A stretch of DNA of 64,000 nucleotides from an uncultured Ulvibacter sp. (GTDB lineage Bacteria; Bacteroidota; Bacteroidia; Flavobacteriales; Flavobacteriaceae), in assembly GCA_913063405.1 (NCBI GenBank), contig CAJXZB010000006.1:1-64000 (forward strand). The letters are read 5' to 3'. The translations under genes were made by a program, and so were the position numbers. Under the pieces are notes generated by a model, which saw only the letters and a program-made list of their open reading frames with translations, was not told where the DNA came from and did not search any database. Shown piece by piece: positions 17,891 through 26,767 of the stretch (within the stretch, counting starts at the first letter, position 1; each line of letters opens with the position of its first letter).

Positions 17891-18892
17891 ATGGAAATAG
17901 ATTTTACACATCATCAATCCGCACATTGCGAAAACGGCGTTGTTTCTAACCTTATGAAACATAATGGATTTACTGTTAGTGAGCCAATGGTTTTTGGAAT
18001 AGGATCTGGTCTTTTGTATTGTTATATTCCTTTTTTGATGGTAAATCACGCGCCCGCAATAACTTATAGGGCGATGCCAGGAGCAATCTTTAACAGATTT
18101 GCCAAACGAGTTGGAGTAAAATTTAAACGAGAAAAATTCAAAAATGCGAAAGCAGCGAAGGCTCGATTAGATGCTAATTTGGAAAGAGATAATCCTGTTG
18201 GCCTTCAGGTTGGAGTATATAACTTGACTTATTTTCCAGACGAATATCGATTTCATTTTAATGCTCATAACTTGGTGGTTTATGGGAAGCAGGACGACAT
18301 CTATCTAATTAGCGATCCCGTGATGGAAACCGTTACAACTCTTACCGCGAAAGAATTAGAGAAAGTACGTTTTGCAAAGGGTGCCTTTGCGCCAAAGGGA
18401 CATATGTATTACCCTATCGCTTTTCCTAAAGAGTTAAAGCTTGAAAAAGCAATAGTTAAGGCAATTAAACATACCTGTAGAGATATGCTCGCGCCAGTTC
18501 CTTATGTTGGTGTTAAAGGAGTAAAAACCGTAGCTGGTTTGATACGAAAATGGCCCGAGAAGAAAGGAACCAAAACTGCCAACCATTATCTAGGACAAAT
18601 CGTTCGAATGCAAGAAGAGATTGGCACTGGTGGTGGTGGATTTAGGTATATTTATGCTGCTTTTTTGCAGGAAGCAAGTAAGCAACTAGGTAATGAGAAA
18701 CTACTAGAATTGTCTTCTGAAATGACACAAATTGGTGATCTTTGGAGAGATTTTGCTGTAGACGCGTCAAGAATATATAGAAACCGAAGCACAAAAGTGG
18801 TGATTGATGTATACGATGATGTTGCAACGCAATTGGAGATGATTGCGAATAAAGAAGAGGCTTTTTTCAAGAAACTTAAAAAGGCTGTTTAA
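17891..18892 (+). CDS. BtrH N-terminal-domain protein, putative acyl-ACP transferase
   Basis: A 333-aa protein related to the butirosin biosynthesis protein H N-terminal domain (papain-like fold). It starts with a conserved HCENG motif (His12, Cys13) and continues GIGSGLLYCYIPF near 37-49 and FHFNAHNLVVYGKQDD near 118-133, where His and Asp of a Cys-His-Asp triad could lie. BtrH moves an acyl group from an ACP to an amine. By analogy this protein may move a carrier-bound acyl chain, for example the finished polyene, onto the resorcinol hydroxyl. That reaction is inference. It is 3 bases after the previous gene. Confidence 0.7.
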   Translation: MEIDFTHHQSAHCENGVVSNLMKHNGFTVSEPMVFGIGSGLLYCYIPFLMVNHAPAITYRAMPGAIFNRFAKRVGVKFKREKFKNAKAAKARLDANLERDNPVGLQVGVYNLTYFPDEYRFHFNAHNLVVYGKQDDIYLISDPVMETVTTLTAKELEKVRFAKGAFAPKGHMYYPIAFPKELKLEKAIVKAIKHTCRDMLAPVPYVGVKGVKTVAGLIRKWPEKKGTKTANHYLGQIVRMQEEIGTGGGGFRYIYAAFLQEASKQLGNEKLLELSSEMTQIGDLWRDFAVDASRIYRNRSTKVVIDVYDDVATQLEMIANKEEAFFKKLKKAV

Positions 18893-18940
18893 TTCTGATA
18901 TGGTAGAAATTAAATCTTCAGAGAGAGGAATTCATAGCAT

Positions 18941-19684
18941 ATGATTGAAATTCATCAACTATCAAAAAAATACAAGGGTGCCGAAGGTTTTTCGGTCGAG
19001 AACTTGGATTTGAGAGTTGAAGATCAAGAGATATTTGGCCTATTAGGCCCTAATGGAGCTGGAAAAACCACCCTAATTTCTATATTGAGTTCATTGCTTA
19101 GGCCTACCTCAGGTTCTTTCTCTATAAACGGACTCACATTTCAGGAGAACAAAAATGAATTAAAACAGCTCATTGGAATTGTACCTCAAGAATATGCCTT
19201 ATATCCAACACTGACTGCATTTGAGAATCTCTCTTACTTTGGCAGTATGTACGGTTTACAAGGAAATGCCTTAAGAAGTTTAATAGGAGAACATTTAGAA
19301 ATATTAGGTCTTACCCGTTTTGCGAATAAAAGGTTGAGTACTTTTTCTGGTGGAATGAAACGTCGTGTTAATCTAATTGCCAGTATTCTTCACAGCCCAA
19401 AAATTTTGTTCCTTGATGAGCCAACAGTTGGTGTGGACGTGCAATCTAAGAATGTGATTATTGATCATCTTAAACAATTGAATAAAGAGGGAGCAACAAT
19501 AATTTATACGTCGCATCATTTAAATGAAGCTGAGAATTTCTGCAGTAGAGTGGCTATTATTGATAAAGGTAAAATCATTACAAAAGGAGTTCCTGCAGAC
19601 TTGGTCTCGGCCCAAGAGAATGCTTATAATTTGGAGGATGTGTTTTTAACAATCACCGGCAAAGCACTACGGGACCATGCATAA
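18941..19684 (+). CDS. ABC transporter ATP-binding protein
   Basis: A 247-aa nucleotide-binding subunit. The Walker A motif is GPNGAGKTT near residues 37-45, the signature FSGGMKRR near 138-145, and Walker B ILFLDEPTVGVD near 155-166 with the H-loop in YTSHH. It belongs to the DrrA/CcmA-like subfamily that pairs with ABC-2 type permeases, often exporting lipids or pigments. It overlaps the permease gene by 8 bases. Export of the pigment or a precursor is likely from context. Confidence 0.9.
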   Translation: MIEIHQLSKKYKGAEGFSVENLDLRVEDQEIFGLLGPNGAGKTTLISILSSLLRPTSGSFSINGLTFQENKNELKQLIGIVPQEYALYPTLTAFENLSYFGSMYGLQGNALRSLIGEHLEILGLTRFANKRLSTFSGGMKRRVNLIASILHSPKILFLDEPTVGVDVQSKNVIIDHLKQLNKEGATIIYTSHHLNEAENFCSRVAIIDKGKIITKGVPADLVSAQENAYNLEDVFLTITGKALRDHA

Positions 19685-20945
19685 ACTATTGGCATCGGCA
19701 TATAAAGAAGTAGTATTGCTTTCCCGAGATATAGGGGGAATTGCGATTCTCTTTATTATGCCTTTGGTACTGGTTATTACCATTACACTTATCCAAGATA
19801 GTAGCTTTAAAACTATTAATAACACCCAAATCCCTATCTTAATTGTTGACAATGATAGGGGAAGTGTTTCTGAAAGCATTTTTGAAGGTCTTACGAGTTC
19901 CAATACTTTTGAAATAATTAAAAGTGCTTCAGAAGAAGAAGCTAAAGGGGCTGTCTTTAAAGGAGATTATCAATTGGCAATTGTAATACCCAAAACACTA
20001 TCTGATGCGCTTCAGAAAAAAGTAGATCGAAATGTAGAAGGAATCTTAGCGCAATTTGGATTAGAAGACGAAGTGCCTTCAGCTTCAGCAGAAAGAACAA
20101 CTCAGAAGGAAATCAGGCTCTATTTTGATCCTGCCACCCAGATTACTTTTAAAAGTTCGGTAAAAAATGGGATTGACAAAATGATCTCGCAGATAGAAAC
20201 CCAATCGATCTATAAAGCGTTTCAGCAGCAGATTGGAGAAGAAGAGGATACCGCTATATTTGAAACCGATAGTTTTATTAGCTTTAAGGAAATAGTCCCA
20301 ACTAAGGACGATCAGGACATTTTACCAAATTCTGCACAGCACAACGTACCAGCTTGGGCGCTCTTTGCTATCTTTTTTATTATTGTTCCCTTATCAATTA
20401 ATATGGTGAAGGAGAAAACACAAGGAACATTTGTACGTTTACGAACCAATCCTGTTAATTATGTGACCGTTTTGGGTGGGAAAACAATAGTGTATGTAGG
20501 TGTCTGCTTGATTCAATTCACCTTCATGCTATTAGTTGGGGTTTATTTGTTTCCAAGTATTGGATTGCCAAAATTAGATATCTCTGGCCGTCTTCCATTA
20601 CTTTTTGTAGTGGCCGCCTTTGCTGGTCTGGCAGCCGTTGGTCTTGGATTGCTTTTAGGTACTGTTGCAAAAACCCAAGAACAATCGGCACCTTTTGGAG
20701 CTACCTTTGTGGTAATTCTTGCAGCATTGGGAGGTGTTTGGGTGCCAGTTTTTATTATGCCAAAATTTATGCAACTCCTTTCTAATTTATCCCCAATGAA
20801 TTGGGGATTAAATGGTTTCTATGATGTATTTTTAAGGAACGCAAGTTTCTGGGAAATCCTTCCCGAAATTTCGCTATTACTATTGTTTTTTATCATAACT
20901 ACTATTATTTCGATTGTCTATAATGAAAGGAAAAATGCGGTATAA
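19677..20945 (+). CDS. ABC-2 type permease
   Basis: A 422-aa membrane subunit. One N-terminal helix (GIAILFIMPLVLVITITLI, about 20-40) is followed by a large extracytoplasmic domain of ~190 residues. Then come five C-terminal helices from about residue 220 (ALFAIFFIIVPLSINMV onward), the layout of DrrB/YhgE-like ABC-2 permeases. It overlaps the ATPase gene upstream and the thioesterase gene downstream, so the three are translated together. Confidence 0.88.
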   Translation: MHKLLASAYKEVVLLSRDIGGIAILFIMPLVLVITITLIQDSSFKTINNTQIPILIVDNDRGSVSESIFEGLTSSNTFEIIKSASEEEAKGAVFKGDYQLAIVIPKTLSDALQKKVDRNVEGILAQFGLEDEVPSASAERTTQKEIRLYFDPATQITFKSSVKNGIDKMISQIETQSIYKAFQQQIGEEEDTAIFETDSFISFKEIVPTKDDQDILPNSAQHNVPAWALFAIFFIIVPLSINMVKEKTQGTFVRLRTNPVNYVTVLGGKTIVYVGVCLIQFTFMLLVGVYLFPSIGLPKLDISGRLPLLFVVAAFAGLAAVGLGLLLGTVAKTQEQSAPFGATFVVILAALGGVWVPVFIMPKFMQLLSNLSPMNWGLNGFYDVFLRNASFWEILPEISLLLLFFIITTIISIVYNERKNAV

Positions 20946-21375
20946 TTCCAATAGAGAAATTACATATACTAACCAAATAAGGGTTCGATTTGTCGAGACA
21001 GATCCTTTGGGTATTGTATGGCACGGAAACTATATTCAATATTTTGAAGATGGAAGAGAGGCTTTTGGACGCCACCATGGAATTTCCTATTTAGATCAAA
21101 AAGATAATGGCTACGCTTCTCCCATCGTGAAATCAATAAGCGAACATAAACTTCCTTTACGCTATGGAGATGTGGCGACTATTAAAACAGTCTATGTAGA
21201 TTCTCCAGCGGCAAAAATGATTTTCCGCTACGAAATTTTTAATCCCGAAGGCGAATTGGTTTGTACAGGAGAGACTATACAGGTCTTCGTTTCATTAGAT
21301 AAAGGAGAATTATCATTGACAATTCCAGACTTCTTTATTACCTGGAAAAAGAAAGAAGGTTTGCTTAATGGGTAA
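20923..21375 (+). CDS. 4HBT-type acyl thioesterase
   Basis: A ~150-aa hotdog thioesterase of the YbgC/4-hydroxybenzoyl-CoA type. The conserved FVETDPLGIVWHGNYIQYFE segment contains the catalytic Asp. Starts are possible at ATG 20923 or ATG 20935, both inside the permease end; the first is given. It could release acyl chains from ACP or edit stalled ones. It overlaps the following ketosynthase gene by 8 bases. Confidence 0.85.
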   Translation: MKGKMRYNSNREITYTNQIRVRFVETDPLGIVWHGNYIQYFEDGREAFGRHHGISYLDQKDNGYASPIVKSISEHKLPLRYGDVATIKTVYVDSPAAKMIFRYEIFNPEGELVCTGETIQVFVSLDKGELSLTIPDFFITWKKKEGLLNG

Positions 21376-22513
21376 GGTTTATCTTTCATACAACAATATT
21401 GTTTCGTCATTTGGTTTTGACAGTCAATCAGCGGTGGGAAATATTGCAAAGGAAATTTCTGGTTTGGCATTGATCGAGGATGAAAAAATCTTTCCAGAAC
21501 CGTTTTATTCTTCCATGATTTCTTCGGAAAAACTGGCAAAAGTCTTTTCTCATCTCAATCAAGCAGAAAAGTATACGCGCTTTGAACAGATGCTTCTAAT
21601 TTCTCTCAAAGAAGTGATAGAAACTTCTGGCATTCCATTGACTGATAAGGTTGGACTAATAATATCTACAACCAAGGGAAATATAGATGTCTTAGATGCA
21701 GATAGTTCTTTTCCAAAAGAACGCGCCTACCTTGGTGCTTTGGGAAAGGTCGTAAAAGATTTTTTTGGATTTAAAAACGAAACTATAGTGCTTTCAAACG
21801 CCTGTGTTTCTGGTGTTTTGGCAGTAGCTGTGGCAAAACGATATATTAATCAAGGTAAGTTCGATCACGTATTTATTGCCAGTGGTGACCTTGTGACTAA
21901 ATTTATTATCTCAGGATTCAATTCGTTTCAGGCGATGAGCAATGAACCTTGTAGACCCTATTGCAAGCATAGATCTGGCATCAATATAGGAGAAGTTGCA
22001 GCTAGTGTTTTGGTAACTTCCAAAGCGGATAACTTACCTCCAGAAGCGGTTTTGATTTTGGGCGATGCGTCTTGCAATGATGCTAACCATATATCAGGTC
22101 CTTCGAGAACTGGAGAAGGACTGGTACGTTCTGTAAGTTCGGCATTAAAGGAAGCCAATATTGAAGTAACTGAGATCGATTATATTTCGGCACATGGAAC
22201 AGCAACGTCTTTCAACGACGAAATGGAGGCTATTGCCTTCAATAGGCTAGGACTAAGTGAAGTTCCGTTGCATAGTTTAAAAGGGTATTTTGGACATACA
22301 TTGGGCGCTTCCGGATTATTGGAAACCATTGTAGGAATGCATTCATTGTGCCAAGACACCCTTTTTACATCTTTAGGTTTTTCAGAATTAGGAGTTTCGG
22401 AGACACTTAATGTAATTACCAGAACAACACCTGAGGAGTTAAAAACGTTTTTAAAAACGGCTTCAGGATTTGGAGGGTGTAATACGGCAGCAATTTTTCA
22501 AAAGGTAAATTAA
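21368..22513 (+). CDS. 3-ketoacyl-ACP synthase, FabF-like, active
   Basis: A 381-aa condensing enzyme with the complete triad: Cys146 in SNACVSGV, His276 in SAHGTAT, and His310 in GYFGHTLGASG. It is somewhat shorter than FabF (about 410 aa) and diverged in its N-terminal half. It sits between a thioesterase and a methyltransferase gene. Its position in the second half of the locus fits the aryl polyene chain-extension set. Confidence 0.87.
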   Translation: MGKVYLSYNNIVSSFGFDSQSAVGNIAKEISGLALIEDEKIFPEPFYSSMISSEKLAKVFSHLNQAEKYTRFEQMLLISLKEVIETSGIPLTDKVGLIISTTKGNIDVLDADSSFPKERAYLGALGKVVKDFFGFKNETIVLSNACVSGVLAVAVAKRYINQGKFDHVFIASGDLVTKFIISGFNSFQAMSNEPCRPYCKHRSGINIGEVAASVLVTSKADNLPPEAVLILGDASCNDANHISGPSRTGEGLVRSVSSALKEANIEVTEIDYISAHGTATSFNDEMEAIAFNRLGLSEVPLHSLKGYFGHTLGASGLLETIVGMHSLCQDTLFTSLGFSELGVSETLNVITRTTPEELKTFLKTASGFGGCNTAAIFQKVN

Positions 22514-22532
22514 TAACAGATAATAGGAAGAA

Positions 22533-23621
22533 ATGAGTATCGAGCGATTTAGAAAAGTAGTCCCAAAAAAACCAATGAGAGCGATAGAGGCTTTGGAAGA
22601 AGCACAAAAAATTGCTTTTGCACCTTTTGTATTTCAGGCTACGGTATCCCTTAGAAATTTGGGTGTTTTTGATTTTATCTTTGATAGAAGAGATGGTAAT
22701 GGCGTGACGATAGCGGAGATTTCTAATGAGTTAGGGATTAGTGAATACGGTATTGGAGTTTTACTGGAGATCGCTGAAAGCTCTAATATTGTTGTTAAGG
22801 ATGAACAAAATAGATATGAGCTTACTAAGGTTGGGTATTTTTTAAATTATAATACTACGGCAAGCGTAAATATTAATTTTACGCAGGATGTTTGCTACCA
22901 AGGCTTGTTTCACATGGAAGAGGCCATTAAAACGGGCAAACCTTCTGGTCTCAAAGAGCTTGGAAACTGGCCAACCATCTATGAAGGCTTGTCGCAATTA
23001 ACACCAGAAGTGCAAAAGGCCTGGTTCGATTTTGATCATCATTATTCGGACGATATTTTTGATGAGGCTCTAGACTTGGTTATTGAAACCAAACCCAAAA
23101 CCATTTTTGACATTGGAGGTAATACAGGAAAATTTGCCATCCAATGTTGCAAGCGAGATGAAGATATTTCTCTTCGAATTGTCGATTTACCTGGGCAATT
23201 GAAAAAGGCTTTGGTTAATGTAAAGAGTAATGGATTTGAAGATAGAGTTATTGGGCAAGAAATTGACTGGCTTTCTGAAAACCCTAAAATCCCAATCGGC
23301 GCCGACCTTATTTGGATGTGCCAATTTTTAGATTGTTTTTCTGAAGACGAAATCCTCAAGATTCTATCGACTTGTTCCGAATCAATGGATGAAAACACAG
23401 AAATACGAATCACCGAAACCTTCACAGACCGTCAAAAGTTTGATAATGCGAAGTTTATTTTGGAAGCAACTTCCTTATATTTTACGGTAATGGCAAATGG
23501 TAATAGTAAAATGTATAGTTCTGAAGTATTTATGCGATTAATAGATAAAGCGGGATTAAAAGTTACAGACGATATTAGCCTAGGTGAGTATCACACTATG
23601 TTAGTTTGTAAGAAAAAATAA
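22533..23621 (+). CDS. SAM-dependent methyltransferase
   Basis: A 362-aa class I methyltransferase of the small-molecule O-methyltransferase type. An N-terminal winged-helix dimerisation part (GVTIAEISNELGISEYGIGVLLEIAE) is followed by the SAM motif FDIGGNTGKFA near residue 190. The tail contains LGEYHTMLVCKKK. Flexirubins commonly carry a ring methyl or methoxy group, so methylation of the aryl head is the probable job; C- or O-specificity cannot be told. The gene ends 6 bases before a TTG-started gene. Confidence 0.85.
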   Translation: MSIERFRKVVPKKPMRAIEALEEAQKIAFAPFVFQATVSLRNLGVFDFIFDRRDGNGVTIAEISNELGISEYGIGVLLEIAESSNIVVKDEQNRYELTKVGYFLNYNTTASVNINFTQDVCYQGLFHMEEAIKTGKPSGLKELGNWPTIYEGLSQLTPEVQKAWFDFDHHYSDDIFDEALDLVIETKPKTIFDIGGNTGKFAIQCCKRDEDISLRIVDLPGQLKKALVNVKSNGFEDRVIGQEIDWLSENPKIPIGADLIWMCQFLDCFSEDEILKILSTCSESMDENTEIRITETFTDRQKFDNAKFILEATSLYFTVMANGNSKMYSSEVFMRLIDKAGLKVTDDISLGEYHTMLVCKKK

Positions 23622-23627
23622 ATTTAT

Positions 23628-24236
23628 TTGAGTAAACAAAATTACATACGGGCTTTTTCACACATAAAGAACCATGTTGTTTCCTTGAATGGGGAATACT
23701 TATATCATGATGAAGCGCTTGATTTTTCGGAGTTTATTAAAAGAGCCTATAAGAGCTTAGATACCAGCTATTCGAAGTTTTTCAAAATGGATAATCTTAG
23801 TAAGTTAGCTTTTCTGGCAGCAGATGTTTTGCTTGAGGAAGTTAATTCTCAAGAAGAGAATATTGCCATTGTCTTATCCAATAGAGCCTCAAGTTTGGAT
23901 ACGGATCGAAGACATCAAAATTCCATTGAAGATGAGGCAAATTATTACCCTAGTCCGGCAATTTTTGTGTACACTTTACCAAATATTTGTATTGGTGAGA
24001 TTAGTATAAAACATAAACTTCTTTCCGAGAATAGTTTTTTTATCTTTGATCACTTTAATGCAGCATATTTATTCGATTATGCTGAAAGTCTAATTAATAC
24101 TAAGAAGGCAGGAAAAGTGCTTTGTGGATGGGTAGATTTTGACGAAGAAAATTACGAAGCTTTTTTATATTTGGTAAGTGACAAAGGGAATAGAATACAT
24201 AACAAAGAAGAGATAACAAGATTGTATACATTATGA
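23628..24236 (+). CDS. Short ketosynthase-like protein (Ketoacyl-synt_2 type), TTG start
   Basis: A 202-aa protein starting at TTG, with no ATG in a suitable place. It looks like the N-terminal half of a ketosynthase (FKMDNLSKLAFLAADVLLEE, then IAIVLSNRASSLDTD and YPSPAIFVYTLPN). It lacks the C-terminal half that carries both catalytic histidines, and the nucleophile position in NICIGEIS is not the usual ACxSG. Proteins of this size occur in aryl polyene clusters and are assigned to a ketosynthase N-terminal family (PF13723 from memory). A non-catalytic partner role is likely. It overlaps the ACP gene by 4 bases. Confidence 0.7.
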   Translation: MSKQNYIRAFSHIKNHVVSLNGEYLYHDEALDFSEFIKRAYKSLDTSYSKFFKMDNLSKLAFLAADVLLEEVNSQEENIAIVLSNRASSLDTDRRHQNSIEDEANYYPSPAIFVYTLPNICIGEISIKHKLLSENSFFIFDHFNAAYLFDYAESLINTKKAGKVLCGWVDFDEENYEAFLYLVSDKGNRIHNKEEITRLYTL

Positions 24237-24490
24237 GTAAATTAAAACAAGAACTGAAGGAAAAGATAATTGAGCAATTAAACCTTGAAGATGTTTCTAT
24301 TGAAGAAATAGGAGATGATGATGCCTTATTTGGTGATGGCTTGGGCTTAGACTCTATTGATGCTTTAGAACTTATTGTGATGCTTGATAAAGACTACGGA
24401 ATTAAATTATCCGACCCTAAAGAGGGAAGAAAGATATTCGAATCTATTGAAGTAATGGCGAACTATATTGCAGCGAATAGAACCAAATAA
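24233..24490 (+). CDS. Acyl carrier protein
   Basis: An 85-aa acidic ACP with the phosphopantetheine serine in GLGLDSIDALEL near residue 41. It overlaps the upstream KS-like gene by 4 bases and is followed after 10 bases by a ketosynthase. With the adjacent active and inactive ketosynthase genes it forms a likely minimal polyene-synthase unit. Confidence 0.9.
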   Translation: MSKLKQELKEKIIEQLNLEDVSIEEIGDDDALFGDGLGLDSIDALELIVMLDKDYGIKLSDPKEGRKIFESIEVMANYIAANRTK

Positions 24491-24500
24491 ATAGTTTCTT

Positions 24501-25703
24501 TTGAGTAAAGGCGTAGCAATCACGGGAATGGGAATTATTTCTGCCATTGGAGACAACGTGGCAGAAAACTACAACGCCCTCATTGAAGGAAGAAAAGGGA
24601 TTTCTAGAATTTCTAAAATTGACACTGTCCATAAAGATGCGATAATGGTTGGAGAGATTGAAGCATCCAACCAAGAGCTTGTCAATCAACTTGGATTACC
24701 ATCCGAAAACAATTATTGCCGAACTGCGATGCTCGGGGCAATTGCAGCAAAACAGTCAATAGCGGATGCAAAGATCTCAGATATTAAGAAATATAAAACT
24801 GGTTTGATTTCTGCTACAAGTGTTGGTGGGATGGATATGACTGAGAAGTATTTTTATGAATACCTTGAAGACAAAGAACTCCAAAAATATATTGAAGGCC
24901 ACCACGCAGGGGATTCTACACAAAAGATAGCGGAGCAATTAGGGATAGAACAAAGTCTAGTTACTACAATCAGTACTGCTTGTTCTTCCGCTGCTAATTC
25001 TATTATGTTTGGTGCTCGACTTATTAAATCTGGGAAACTGGATAGAGTGGTTGTGGGAGGTACAGACTGCCTTTCAAAATTCACGATTAATGGTTTTAAA
25101 ACCTTGATGATTCTTTCAGATACGTACAATACACCGTTCGATGAAAATCGTAAAGGACTGAACCTAGGAGAAGCTGCTGCTTTTTTAGTGCTGGAAAGTG
25201 ATGCTGTTGTGAAGGCCGAGAATAAAAAGGTTCTCGCATATGTAAAAGGTTACGGAAATGCCAATGATGCGTACCATCAAACAGCTTCCTCAGAAAATGG
25301 AGACGGAGCAACCTTAGCTATGGAAAAGGCGCTAAAGGTAGGGGGATTACAGCCAAAGGATATTGACTATATAAATGCGCATGGTACAGCAACGGGTAAC
25401 AACGATCTTTCTGAGGGACGCGCTATTATACGTGTTTTTGGCGAGGATTTGCCAGAGTTTAGTTCTACAAAGGCTTATACGGGTCATACCTTGGCTGCGG
25501 CTGGAGCCATCGAAGCTGTATATGCAGTGTTAGCATTGCAGAACAATGTTATTTACCCCAACCTTAATTTTAAGACACAAATGAAGGAATTTGACATTAC
25601 ACCTCAAACCGTACTCAAAGAAAAAGAGTTGGATACAGTGTTGTCAAATTCGCTAGGTTTTGGTGGAAATTGTTCTACAGTAATCTTTTCAAAACAAGCG
25701 TGA
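24501..25703 (+). CDS. 3-ketoacyl-ACP synthase, FabF-like, TTG start
   Basis: A 400-aa condensing enzyme with a complete triad: Cys161 in STACSSAANS, His294 in NAHGTATG, and His329 in AYTGHTLAAAG. Translation starts at TTG 24501, giving the canonical MSKGVAITGMG opening. It shares one base (TGATG) with the next gene, which encodes a ketosynthase-like protein lacking all three catalytic residues. The arrangement mirrors KS/chain-length-factor pairs. Confidence 0.9.
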   Translation: MSKGVAITGMGIISAIGDNVAENYNALIEGRKGISRISKIDTVHKDAIMVGEIEASNQELVNQLGLPSENNYCRTAMLGAIAAKQSIADAKISDIKKYKTGLISATSVGGMDMTEKYFYEYLEDKELQKYIEGHHAGDSTQKIAEQLGIEQSLVTTISTACSSAANSIMFGARLIKSGKLDRVVVGGTDCLSKFTINGFKTLMILSDTYNTPFDENRKGLNLGEAAAFLVLESDAVVKAENKKVLAYVKGYGNANDAYHQTASSENGDGATLAMEKALKVGGLQPKDIDYINAHGTATGNNDLSEGRAIIRVFGEDLPEFSSTKAYTGHTLAAAGAIEAVYAVLALQNNVIYPNLNFKTQMKEFDITPQTVLKEKELDTVLSNSLGFGGNCSTVIFSKQA

Positions 25704-26767
25704 TGAAAAAGGTATACATTCGAGGTGTAGGCTCTATTTCTTCTCAAAAGACTTTGGACAACAAGGAGTTCTTAGACGAGATTACGGGATATAATGACAC
25801 CGTTATCTCTGTGGTGAATCCAGTGTATAAGGACTACATCCCGCCAGCAGCGGCTCGTAGAATGGCAAAAGGGGTAAAGATGGGTGTGGTTGCTTCGAAA
25901 GTTGCGTTGGAAGATGCTGGACTTGAGAATGTGGATGCTATTATCACTGGAACAGGAATGGGATGTGTAGTGGATTCAGAAAAATTTGTTAGCGCAATTA
26001 TCGATAATAACGAAGAGTTTTTAACGCCAACTTCATTCATTCAATCTACGCACAATACAGTTGGAGGGCAAATCGCCTTAGGTCTAGGATGCAAGGGCTA
26101 TAATTTCACCTATGTTCATGCGAGCAACTCCTTCGAATCTGCAATGCTCGATGCTAAGATGCAGTTGGAATTCGATGAAGCTTCTTCTATTCTAATCGGC
26201 GGTGTGGATGAGTTAGGAGCACATACGGTAAAGATTCATCGATTGATAGATCATATAAAACCAGTAGAAGTTTCTCCAGCTAATCTGTTAGATTCTGGAA
26301 CCAAGGGAGCTGTCTTTAGCGAAGGCGCTAATTTCTTTGTACTTGGAAACGCTAAGAAAGAAAACACCTATGCTGAACTAGTGGCCGTAGAGACTTTCAA
26401 TGACCTTCCCGAGGAGAATCTTTTGGAGGCAGTTAAAAAGTTTCTAATAGATAATAATGTATTGATTGAAGATATTGATGTGTTGATCCAAGGGAATAAT
26501 GGCGATGTTGTTTATGACAGGTATTATAATAGTTTGAGTCAGGGCATTTTTTCCAAAACCCAACAAATATATTACAAGCATCTGTGTGGAGAGTTCAATA
26601 CGGCCTCATCTTTTGGAGTTTGGCTGGGGGCTAAGATTTTAAAAACCCAGCAAGTTCCAGATATTGTAGCATTGAATGACGTGAAAACCTCAAAACTTGA
26701 AACCATTCTTTTATATAACCAGTATCGTGGAGAGAATCACAGCTTCACTTTGCTCAGAAAATGTTGA
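25703..26767 (+). CDS. Chain-length-factor-like inactive ketosynthase
   Basis: A 354-aa thiolase-fold protein aligned to ketosynthases throughout but without the triad. The nucleophile position in TYVHASNSF is His139. The first histidine region reads IQGNNGD, and the second reads CGEFNTASSFG with Glu297 in place of His. The ATG at 25703 follows directly from the previous gene's stop. Such decarboxylation-incompetent partners act as chain-length factors in aromatic and aryl polyene systems. It most likely dimerises with the upstream KS and sets polyene length (inference). Confidence 0.8.
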   Translation: MKKVYIRGVGSISSQKTLDNKEFLDEITGYNDTVISVVNPVYKDYIPPAAARRMAKGVKMGVVASKVALEDAGLENVDAIITGTGMGCVVDSEKFVSAIIDNNEEFLTPTSFIQSTHNTVGGQIALGLGCKGYNFTYVHASNSFESAMLDAKMQLEFDEASSILIGGVDELGAHTVKIHRLIDHIKPVEVSPANLLDSGTKGAVFSEGANFFVLGNAKKENTYAELVAVETFNDLPEENLLEAVKKFLIDNNVLIEDIDVLIQGNNGDVVYDRYYNSLSQGIFSKTQQIYYKHLCGEFNTASSFGVWLGAKILKTQQVPDIVALNDVKTSKLETILLYNQYRGENHSFTLLRKC

